This document shows, piece after piece, positions 42,390 to 49,750 of a DNA stretch of 64,000 bases (position 1 is its first letter; each line of letters starts with the position of its first letter). Source of the stretch: Curtobacterium sp. BH-2-1-1 (GTDB lineage Bacteria > Actinomycetota > Actinomycetes > Actinomycetales > Microbacteriaceae); NCBI RefSeq assembly GCF_001806325.1, contig NZ_CP017580.1:124001-188000 (forward strand), in the 5' to 3' direction. Below the pieces are notes generated by a model. It was not told the origin of the DNA. It did not search any database and saw only the letters and a program-made list of their open reading frames with translations. Position numbers and translations under genes: made by a program.

Positions 42390-45300
42390 ATGACCGCAGC
42401 CACCGGGAACCCGCAGCACGAACTCGCCCGGGGCGCCGACGCCCCGGCACCACGGACCCTGCTCGACGTCCTCACCGCGACCGCCGCCGAGCACCCCGAC
42501 GCCACCGCGCTCGAGGACCCGGCCGGCACGATCGACTACGCGACGCTCGTGCGACTGGTGCACGAGCAGGCCGACGACCTCGCGCGGCGCGGGGTCCGAC
42601 GGGGCGACCGGGTGGGCGTCCGGATCCCGTCCGGCGGGCGCGACCTGTACGTGTCGATCCTCGCGGTGCTCGCCGCCGGCGCCGCGTACGTCCCGGTGGA
42701 CGCGGACGACCCCGAGGAACGCGCCACGCTGGTGTTCGGCGAGGCCGGCGTCGTCGGCGTGATCGGAGTGGGCGGCGTCCTGCGCGACCGCGACGGCGCG
42801 GAACTCCCGGTGACCGACCCCGTGGCGAGCGCCGAGCTCCCCCGGCAGGACGACGACGCGTGGATCATCTTCACGTCCGGGTCGACCGGCGTGCCCAAGG
42901 GCGTCGCCGTGACGCACCGGTCCGCTGCGGCGTTCGTGGACGCCGAGGCGCGGATGTTCCTGCAGGCCGCGCCGATCGGTCCGGACGACCGGGTGCTGGC
43001 GGGTCTGAGCGTGGCGTTCGACGCGTCGTGCGAGGAGATGTGGTTGGCGTGGGGCCACGGTGCGTGCCTGGTGCCGGCGCCGCGGTCGCTCGTGCGCACC
43101 GGGGTGGACCTGGGGCCGTGGCTCATCGCGCAGACGATCACCGTGGTGTCGACGGTGCCGACGCTCGCGGCGCTGTGGCCGGACGACGCGCTGGAGCAGG
43201 TGCGGTTGGTCATCTTCGGTGGTGAGGCCTGCCCGCCGGAGCTCGCTGCGCGGATCGCGAGCCGCGATCGGGAGGTGTGGAACACGTACGGTCCGACCGA
43301 GGCGACGGTGGTGGCGTGCGGTGCCCTGCTCGACGGGAGCACGCCGATCCGGATCGGGTTGCCGTTGGACGGCTGGGACCTCGCGGTCGTGGACGCGGCG
43401 GGTGCCCGGGTGGAACCGGGGGGCGTCGGGGAGCTCGTCATCGGCGGCGTCGGGCTCGGGCGGTACCTGGACCCGGCGAAGGACGCCGAGAAGTACGCGC
43501 CGTTCCCGGAACTCGGGTGGGACCGGGCGTACCGGAGCGGTGACCTGGTGCGGTACGACCCCGAGGGACTCGTGTTCCAGGGTCGTGCGGACGACCAGGT
43601 GAAGCTCGGCGGTCGTCGCATCGAGCTCGGGGAGATCGACGCGGCGCTGCAGGGGCTGCCGGACGTGGCCGGGGGTGCTGCCGTGGTGCAGCGGACGCCG
43701 GCGGGCAACCAGGTGCTGGTCGGGTACGTCGCGCCGGTCGCGGGTGCGACGGTGGACGTGGCGGCGGCGAACGCTCGGCTGCGCGAGGAGCTCCCGGCGG
43801 CGCTCGTGCCGCTGCTCGCGGTGGTGGACTCGCTGCCGACGCGGACCTCGGGCAAGGTCGACCGTGCCGCGCTCCCGTGGCCATTGCCGGGGTCGTCGGA
43901 CACGGCGATGCTCCCGGACACGGTGGCGTGGATCGCCGAGCGGTGGTCCGCGATCCTCGGGGTGCCGGTGGCGAGCGTCGACGACGACTTCTTCGCGCAC
44001 GGCGGCGGGTCGCTGACGGCGGCGCAGCTCGTGTCGGCGATCCGTGAGCGCTTCCCGACGACGACGGTGGCCGACGTGTACGACCACCCGCGGATCGGGG
44101 CGCTGGCGGACGCGCTCGACGACTCCGGCCCGGTGACGTCGGTGCCGCGCGACGTCCGGCCGGTCCCGCTGGCGACGGGTGTGGTGATGACGGTGCTCGG
44201 GCTGCCCCTGCAGGTGCTCCGCGGTCTGCGGGTGCTGACGTGGACGGCGCTCGTGGCGGCCGTACTGCACGCGACGACGCTGCCGTCCGTCCCGGTCCTG
44301 CCCTGGCCGGCGCTCGTCGTGGCGCTCGTCCTGTTCGTCACCCCGGCGGGGAAGATGGCCGTGACGGTCGTCCTCGTCCGGGCCCTCCTCGTCGGGGTGC
44401 GTCCGGGTGACCACCCCCGTGGCGGGTCGGTGCACGTGCGGGTCTGGCTCGCGGAGCGGATCGCTGAGGCGGTGGACGGCCCCTCGACGGCCGGTGCGCC
44501 GTGGATCAGCTACTACGCCAGGGCCTTGGGCGCGACGATCGGCAAGGACGTGGACCTGCACGCGCTGCCGCCGGTGACCGGGATGCTGACGGTCGGCAAG
44601 CGAGCGTCGATCGAGCCCGAGGTCGACCTCGCCGGACACTGGGTGGACGGCGACGTGTTCCGGCTCGGCCGGGTCCGGATCGACGCGGACGCCGTGGTGC
44701 ACAGCCGGACGACGCTGCTGCCGGGTGCGCACGTGGGCGTCGGTGCCGAGGTGGAGGCCGGTTCCGCGGTCGCCGACCGGGTCCCCGACGGGGAGCGGTG
44801 GGCGGGGTCGCCGGCGGAACGCGTCGGGTCGGCTCGGCACGACCGGGAGGCGCGGCCCCCGTCCCGACGCCGGTGGCTGTTGGCGTACGGGGCCGGGTCC
44901 CTGGCCGTGGTCGGGTTGCCGGTGATCGGTGTCGCCGCGGGTGTGGCGCTGGTGTGGCTCCTCGTCGGACCGGTCGCGTCCCTCCAGCGGGCCGTGCTGC
45001 TCGCGCTGGCGTGGGTACCGGTGGGGACGGTCGTCGCGGGGCTCGTGTACGCGGCACTCGTCGTGGCAGCGGTGCGGTTGCTCGGGATCGGTCTGCACGA
45101 GGGTCGGCACCCGGTGCGCTCCCGGATCGGCTGGCAGGTGTGGACGACCGAGCGGATCCTCGACGGCGCACGGACGCTGCTGTTCCCGGTGTACGCGTCG
45201 CTCGTGACCCCGCTCTGGCTCCGACTGCTCGGGGCGCGGGTGGGACGGAACACCGAGATCTCGACGGTCCTGCTCATCCCGGCGCTCACGCAGATCGCCT

Positions 45301-46316
45301 CGGGGGCGTTCCTCGCCGACGACACGATGGTGGCGACGTACGAGCTCGGCGGCGGTCGGGTGCGGATCGGTCGGTCGAAGGTGGGGCGGCGGGCGTTCCT
45401 CGGCAACAGCGGGATGACCGGCGCCGGACGTTCGGTGCCGCGCGAGGCCCTGGTCGCGGTGCTGTCCGCCGTCCCGAAGAAGGCGAAGCGCGGATCGTCG
45501 TGGCTCGGCTCTCCCCCGGTGCGGCTCCGTCGCGCCACGGCGGAGTTCGACGAGGAGCGCACGTTCCGGCCGCCGCGGTCCCTCAAGGTCGCTCGAGGCT
45601 GCTGGGAACTCCTGCGCCTGGTCGCCCCGATGGTGTCCGCGGGGATCGCGCTCGGGGTCGTCGGCACGCTGCTCGCGCTCTGGACGGCCGTCGGCATCGG
45701 GTGGACGGTGCTGCTCGTCGGGCCGGTGCTCATCGTCGCCGGTGCCGTCGCGGCCGTGGTGTCGACGATCGCGAAGTGGTCCTTCGTCGGCCGGATCGCC
45801 GCCCGTGAGCACCCGCTCTGGTCGTCGTTCGTGTGGCGGAACGAGGTGCAGGACACGTTCGTCGAGACCGTCGCCCGGCCGTGGTTCGCCGAGCAGGCGA
45901 CGGGGACCCCGGCCCTCGCGGCGTGGCTCCGCAGTCTCGGGGCGACGATCGGCCGCGGTACTTGGCTCGAGACGTACTGGCTCCCGGAGGCCGACCTCGT
46001 GACGATCGGGTCCGGAGCCGCCGTGGCCCGCGGCACGGTCGTGCAGACGCACCTGTTCCACGACCGGGTGATGCAGCTCGACGAGGTCCGCCTCGACCCG
46101 GGTGCGACGCTCGGGCCGCACAGCGTGGTGCTGCCGGCGGCGGGCATCGGACCGGGCGCCACCGTCGGGCCGGCGTCCCTCGTGATGCGCGGCGAGCAGG
46201 TGCCCGGCGGGACGCACTGGTCTGGTAACCCGATCGCTCCGTGGACATCGGCGCCGCCGGTGCCGGCGGGGTCGTCCGTCGAGGACATCGCCGTGGCAGA
46301 CTCGACGGCACCGTGA
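42390..46316 (+). CDS. Pls/PosA-type membrane nonribosomal peptide synthetase
   Basis: 1308 residues, close to the epsilon-poly-L-lysine synthetase Pls (about 1319). Order: adenylation domain (about 20-510; FTSGSTGVPKG near 158, FDASCEEMW near 210, NTYGPTE near 297), carrier domain with Ser541 in HGGGSLTAAQ, then three membrane segments (about 590-665, 826-898, 1071-1135) separating three tandem C-terminal domains with left-handed-helix-like repeats. There is no condensation or thioesterase domain, as in Pls, where the tandem domains join monomers into an isopeptide chain. By hand alignment to GrsA the specificity residues read D-A-E-S-I-G-T-V-V-K, close to a lysine code. Monomer and product are inferences. 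Confidence 0.93.
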   Translation: MTAATGNPQHELARGADAPAPRTLLDVLTATAAEHPDATALEDPAGTIDYATLVRLVHEQADDLARRGVRRGDRVGVRIPSGGRDLYVSILAVLAAGAAYVPVDADDPEERATLVFGEAGVVGVIGVGGVLRDRDGAELPVTDPVASAELPRQDDDAWIIFTSGSTGVPKGVAVTHRSAAAFVDAEARMFLQAAPIGPDDRVLAGLSVAFDASCEEMWLAWGHGACLVPAPRSLVRTGVDLGPWLIAQTITVVSTVPTLAALWPDDALEQVRLVIFGGEACPPELAARIASRDREVWNTYGPTEATVVACGALLDGSTPIRIGLPLDGWDLAVVDAAGARVEPGGVGELVIGGVGLGRYLDPAKDAEKYAPFPELGWDRAYRSGDLVRYDPEGLVFQGRADDQVKLGGRRIELGEIDAALQGLPDVAGGAAVVQRTPAGNQVLVGYVAPVAGATVDVAAANARLREELPAALVPLLAVVDSLPTRTSGKVDRAALPWPLPGSSDTAMLPDTVAWIAERWSAILGVPVASVDDDFFAHGGGSLTAAQLVSAIRERFPTTTVADVYDHPRIGALADALDDSGPVTSVPRDVRPVPLATGVVMTVLGLPLQVLRGLRVLTWTALVAAVLHATTLPSVPVLPWPALVVALVLFVTPAGKMAVTVVLVRALLVGVRPGDHPRGGSVHVRVWLAERIAEAVDGPSTAGAPWISYYARALGATIGKDVDLHALPPVTGMLTVGKRASIEPEVDLAGHWVDGDVFRLGRVRIDADAVVHSRTTLLPGAHVGVGAEVEAGSAVADRVPDGERWAGSPAERVGSARHDREARPPSRRRWLLAYGAGSLAVVGLPVIGVAAGVALVWLLVGPVASLQRAVLLALAWVPVGTVVAGLVYAALVVAAVRLLGIGLHEGRHPVRSRIGWQVWTTERILDGARTLLFPVYASLVTPLWLRLLGARVGRNTEISTVLLIPALTQIASGAFLADDTMVATYELGGGRVRIGRSKVGRRAFLGNSGMTGAGRSVPREALVAVLSAVPKKAKRGSSWLGSPPVRLRRATAEFDEERTFRPPRSLKVARGCWELLRLVAPMVSAGIALGVVGTLLALWTAVGIGWTVLLVGPVLIVAGAVAAVVSTIAKWSFVGRIAAREHPLWSSFVWRNEVQDTFVETVARPWFAEQATGTPALAAWLRSLGATIGRGTWLETYWLPEADLVTIGSGAAVARGTVVQTHLFHDRVMQLDEVRLDPGATLGPHSVVLPAAGIGPGATVGPASLVMRGEQVPGGTHWSGNPIAPWTSAPPVPAGSSVEDIAVADSTAP

Positions 46317-47632
46317 AGCCCGCCTCGACGAACCCAGACGCCGACCCGTACACCCCGCACAGCGGCGACCGACGGTGGAGCGCCCACCACTACGAGCTCC
46401 GTCTGGAGTACCGCGTCGCGACGAACCGCCTCGACGGCACCGCGACGATCACCGGACGTGCGCACGAGGACCTCGACCGTGTCGTCCTCGACCTGCACGG
46501 CATGACGGTCGACCGGGTGGACGTCGACGGCAAGCGGGCGAAGAAGCACACGACCGCGACGCACAAGCTCACCGTGACCCCGGCCGAGCCCGTCGCCGTC
46601 GGCACGGACTTCACCGTCCACGTGCGGTACCGCGGCACACCGCACCCGCTCCGCAGTCCGTGGGGCCAGATCGGCTGGGAGGAGCTGACCGACGGTGTCA
46701 TCGTCGCGGCACAGCCCACCGGCGCCCCGTCGTGGTTCCCGTGCAACGACCGACCGAACGACAAGGCCACCTACCGGTTCGAGATCACCGCCGAGGCCGC
46801 CTACGACGTCGTCGCGAACGGCGAGCTGCTCGGTAAGGAGCGCGCCCGCGCCGGCACGACGTGGACGTACTCCACGACCGAGCCGATGGCGACGTACCTC
46901 GCGACGGTGCAGATCGGGCGCTACCGCACGACGAAGCTCCGCGGCTCGGACACCCCCGTCACGCTGCACCACCCCGCCGACCTCGGCACGGCCGCGAAGA
47001 CGGACTTCGGGCGGGTGCCGGACATGCTCGCCCTGTACGCGGACCGGTTCGGGCCGTACCCGTTCGCGTCGTACGGCGTCGTGGTGACCGACGACGAGCT
47101 CGAGATCCCGCTCGAGGCGCACGGCCTGGCGGTCTTCGGCCGGAACCACGTCGACGGCGAGCACGGCACCGACCGGCTCATCGCACACGAGCTCGCGCAC
47201 CAGTGGTTCGGCAACTCCGTGACGGTCGCCAGGTGGAAGGACATCTGGTTGCACGAGGGCTTCGCCTGCTACGCCGAGTGGCTCTGGTCGGAGCACCGCG
47301 GCGGCGAGTCGGCGGACACCCTCGCGGCGACGTACCGCGACGGGCTCCTGGAGCAGCCCGAGGACCTCGTCGTGGCCGACCCGGGCCCGAAGGACATGTT
47401 CGACGACCGGGTCTACAAGCGCGGCGCCCTGGCCCTGCACGCCGTCCGTCGGTCGGTCGGCGACGACGCCTTCTTCGCCGGGCTCCGGACGATCACCGAG
47501 CGACACCGGTACGGGTCGGTCGCACCGGAGGACGTGCACGCCGCGTTCGCCGACGCAGCCGGGACCGACGTCGACGCGGTCCGGGCCGTGACGGCACCCT
47601 GGCTCGACGAGCCCGCCGTCCCCGCGCTCTAG
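46313..47632 (+). CDS. M1 family zinc metallopeptidase
   Basis: 439 residues from GTG 46313, which overlaps the synthetase stop (GTGA). Zinc site HELAH 292-296 with Glu315 exactly 18 residues further on; the usual GAMEN substrate motif is replaced by AHGLAVF. It has only the N-terminal beta domain and catalytic domain, shorter than aminopeptidase N. No signal peptide is seen. Tight coupling to the synthetase suggests it acts on its product; epsilon-poly-lysine producers are known to carry zinc peptidases that degrade their own polymer. Confidence 0.92.
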   Translation: MKPASTNPDADPYTPHSGDRRWSAHHYELRLEYRVATNRLDGTATITGRAHEDLDRVVLDLHGMTVDRVDVDGKRAKKHTTATHKLTVTPAEPVAVGTDFTVHVRYRGTPHPLRSPWGQIGWEELTDGVIVAAQPTGAPSWFPCNDRPNDKATYRFEITAEAAYDVVANGELLGKERARAGTTWTYSTTEPMATYLATVQIGRYRTTKLRGSDTPVTLHHPADLGTAAKTDFGRVPDMLALYADRFGPYPFASYGVVVTDDELEIPLEAHGLAVFGRNHVDGEHGTDRLIAHELAHQWFGNSVTVARWKDIWLHEGFACYAEWLWSEHRGGESADTLAATYRDGLLEQPEDLVVADPGPKDMFDDRVYKRGALALHAVRRSVGDDAFFAGLRTITERHRYGSVAPEDVHAAFADAAGTDVDAVRAVTAPWLDEPAVPAL

Positions 47633-47657
47633 GGATCGGTCGGCGGCGTCGCGCGCG

Positions 47658-47954
47658 TCAGCTCGCGGTCTCGACCAGGTCCGGAGCGCCGCCGACGTCG
47701 GCCGTCTCCGGGGTACCGTTCACCTCGGCCCACACCGCGTCGAGGGACAGCCCGACGACCCCGGCGACGGACGCGATCGTCGAGAACGCCGGCGTCGCGA
47801 TGCGGCCGGTCTCGATCTTCCGCAGCGTCTCCGGCGAGATCCCGGCCCGCAGCGCCGTGTCGAGCATCGAGCGCTCCCCGCGGGCACGACGGAGCAGCGC
47901 TCCGAGCCGCCGACCACGGGCGACCTCGTCGGGGCTGAGCGGGAGACGGACCAT
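47658..47954 (-). CDS. XRE family transcriptional regulator
   Basis: 98 residues. Helix-turn-helix around residues 28-60 (LDTALRAGISPETLRKIETGRI). Divergent from the methionine aminopeptidase gene with a 45-bp shared promoter region holding a palindrome, so it probably regulates itself and that gene. Confidence 0.88.
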   Translation of the reverse strand: MVRLPLSPDEVARGRRLGALLRRARGERSMLDTALRAGISPETLRKIETGRIATPAFSTIASVAGVVGLSLDAVWAEVNGTPETADVGGAPDLVETAS

Positions 47955-47960
47955 GTGCCC

Positions 47961-47993
47961 ACACTAATACCGGTCTTCCAGTACCGGTATGAT
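47961..47993. promoter_or_regulatory. Divergent promoter and palindromic operator
   Basis: Palindrome ATACCGGT-8-ACCGGTAT at 47967-47990. Its right edge overlaps TATGAT (47988-47993), 6 bases before the plus-strand ATG; on the minus strand TAGTGT (47961-47966) lies 6 bases before the XRE ATG. Both genes look leaderless, and a repressor bound here would block both. Confidence 0.6.
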
Positions 47994-47999
47994 CATCCC

Positions 48000-48767
48000 A
48001 TGATCGAGATCCTCACCCCGGCCGAGGTCGACCGGGCCCGCGCCACCGGAGCCCTCGTCGGCACGATCCTGCAGACCCTGCGCGAGCGCACCCGCGTCGG
48101 CACGAACCTGCTCGAGATCGACCGGTGGACGAAGGCGATGATCGAGGACGCCGGCGCCGAGTCCTGCTACGTCGACTACGCCCCGTCGTTCGGACGCGGG
48201 CCGTTCGGCCACCACGTGTGCACCGCCGTCAACGACGCCGTCCTGCACGGACTCCCCCACGACCGGACCCTGCAGGACGGCGACCTGCTGACGCTCGACC
48301 TGGCCGTCTCGCTCGACGGCATCGCCGCCGACGCCGCCGTCAGCTTCGTGGTCGGCACACCGGACCCGGCCGACCTGGCCCTCATCGACGCCACCGAGCG
48401 CGCCCTCGCCGCAGCGATCGACACCGCCGGCCCCGGGGTCCGCACGGGCGACCTGTCGCACGCCATCGGCACGGTGCTCGAGGGCGCCGGCTACCCCGTC
48501 AACGTCGAGTTCGGCGGCCACGGCATCGGCTCGACGATGCACCAGGACCCGCACGTGTCGAACACCGGGCGACCCGGACGCGGCTACACCCTCCGCCCCG
48601 GGCTGCTCCTCGCGCTCGAGCCGTGGGTGATGGCCGACACCGACGTGCTCGTCACCGACCCGGACGGCTGGACGCTCCGCAGCGCCACGGGAGCACGCAC
48701 CGCGCACACCGAGCACACGGTGGCGATCACCGAGGACGGCGTCGAGGTCCTCACGCTCCCACGCTGA
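48000..48767 (+). CDS. map: Type I methionine aminopeptidase
   Basis: 255 residues from ATG 48000. Pita-bread fold motifs: DYAPSFGRGPFGHHVCTAVNDAVLHGLP, metal ligands in DLLTLDLAVSLDGIAADAA, GGHGIGSTMHQDPHV and LLALEPWV. Removes N-terminal methionine. The divergent XRE gene suggests it is a second, regulated copy, though the main map gene is not in this window. Its end overlaps the convergent transferase gene by 17 bases. Confidence 0.92.
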   Translation: MIEILTPAEVDRARATGALVGTILQTLRERTRVGTNLLEIDRWTKAMIEDAGAESCYVDYAPSFGRGPFGHHVCTAVNDAVLHGLPHDRTLQDGDLLTLDLAVSLDGIAADAAVSFVVGTPDPADLALIDATERALAAAIDTAGPGVRTGDLSHAIGTVLEGAGYPVNVEFGGHGIGSTMHQDPHVSNTGRPGRGYTLRPGLLLALEPWVMADTDVLVTDPDGWTLRSATGARTAHTEHTVAITEDGVEVLTLPR

Positions 48768-49314
48768 CCGGAGCCCCTCCCGCCGCGACCGCGAGCACCA
48801 CGTCGACCGCGGGGAACGACACCGAGACCGGCTGCGACACCCCGTCCAGGACCGCCGTGCCCCTGCCCAGGTCGACGTCGACGCGGTTGGGGTCCACCCG
48901 GAGTCCTCGGCCGTCACGCTTGAGGACGGCCTCCTTCACCGCCCAGCACGCCGCCCGGGCAGTGTCGTCGCCGGACCGGGCGAGCTCCCCGGGCGTGAAC
49001 GCTTCGAGCGGGGCTGCTGCGACCCGCGACACGCGCTCGAGGTCGACGCCGATCCCGGGTGGTCCGACGGCCAGTGCGACGAGGTCGGTGGTCCGTGCGA
49101 GGCTCACGCCGACGGCGGAGCCGTCGACCTCGGCCCAGGGGCGGCCGTGGTCCGTCGCGGCGCAGTGCGGGCAGACGCGCCCCGCGCGCACGGCCGAGAC
49201 GCCGACACCCGCCGCCGACGCGACGGCGGTGAGCAGCGCCTCCCGGTCCGCGTCGGGACTGCCGCCGGACCGCCGGATCGTCACCACGACGGTCTGGAGG
49301 CGCGGGAGACTCAC
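48751..49314 (-). CDS. 4'-phosphopantetheinyl transferase
   Basis: 187 residues, GTG start with TAGGCT 7 bases upstream. Family motifs: VSLARTTDLVALAV, magnesium-binding GIGVDLERV, and WAVKEAVLKRDGRGL. It also has a CPHC pair near residues 47-51. The Sfp-like small form would add phosphopantetheine to carrier domains; the peptide synthetase carrier (Ser541) 2.4 kb away is the natural substrate. Confidence 0.9.
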   Translation of the reverse strand: MSLPRLQTVVVTIRRSGGSPDADREALLTAVASAAGVGVSAVRAGRVCPHCAATDHGRPWAEVDGSAVGVSLARTTDLVALAVGPPGIGVDLERVSRVAAAPLEAFTPGELARSGDDTARAACWAVKEAVLKRDGRGLRVDPNRVDVDLGRGTAVLDGVSQPVSVSFPAVDVVLAVAAGGAPVSVGA

Positions 49315-49321
49315 GCAGGCG

Positions 49322-49327
49322 AGCCTA
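49322..49327 (-). promoter_or_regulatory. Possible -10 of the phosphopantetheinyl transferase gene
   Basis: TAGGCT, then 7 bases, then GTG; no ribosome site, so leaderless transcription is likely. Confidence 0.4.
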
Positions 49328-49338
49328 CGTCGGGTGGT

Positions 49339-49542
49339 TCAGGCGTGGGTGAGCGCGATGAGCGCGACGTTCATCGTGCTGTAGAGCCCTTCGGACCGGG
49401 TCGCCTGGCGCACCCGTCCGCGGAGGACCTCGTAGCGGCCGTCGTGCTCGCGCACGAAGCCGATGACACCGCTCGCCGGCGTCGACACACGGTGGTAGCC
49501 GTCCTCGAGTGGGACGACCTCGGTGCTGGTTGTTCGCTCCAT
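49339..49542 (-). CDS. Small conserved-looking protein of unknown function
   Basis: 67 residues from ATG 49542, with AGGGGAA upstream. The chain (EDGYHRVSTPASGVIGFVREHDGRYEVLRG...) looks like a small beta-sheet protein without membrane helix or cysteines. A palindrome lies 44 bases upstream. Similar short proteins occur in Actinobacteria without known role. Confidence 0.72.
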   Translation of the reverse strand: MERTTSTEVVPLEDGYHRVSTPASGVIGFVREHDGRYEVLRGRVRQATRSEGLYSTMNVALIALTHA

Positions 49543-49585
49543 TGCAGTTCCCCTGTCTCGTTCGTCGTCGAACGCTCCCCGAGCA

Positions 49586-49602
49586 TACCCCGGTCCGGGG
49601 TA
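49586..49602. promoter_or_regulatory. 17-bp palindrome upstream of the small gene
   Basis: TACCCCGG-T-CCGGGGTA, perfect 8-base arms. It overlaps TATGCT on the minus strand (49582-49587), a fair -10, and so may be an operator for the 67-residue protein gene. Confidence 0.4.
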
Positions 49603-49750
49603 CAACACCTGCACAGGCCCGGGGTTCCACGAGGGTTCGCCCGGAGTCTGTCCGAGCGCTGCGCGGCGTGGATAGACTCCGGGCAACAGCGCTCCGGGGC
49701 GCGGTTCCGGGGGTACTCGGACCGTGACCACGGCGACGGACGGAGGACGG

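Noticed and set aside
41544..46217. 1557-codon minus-strand frame opposite the peptide synthetase
   Set aside because: Arg/His/Pro-rich shadow; the plus strand encodes recognisable adenylation, carrier and membrane domains.
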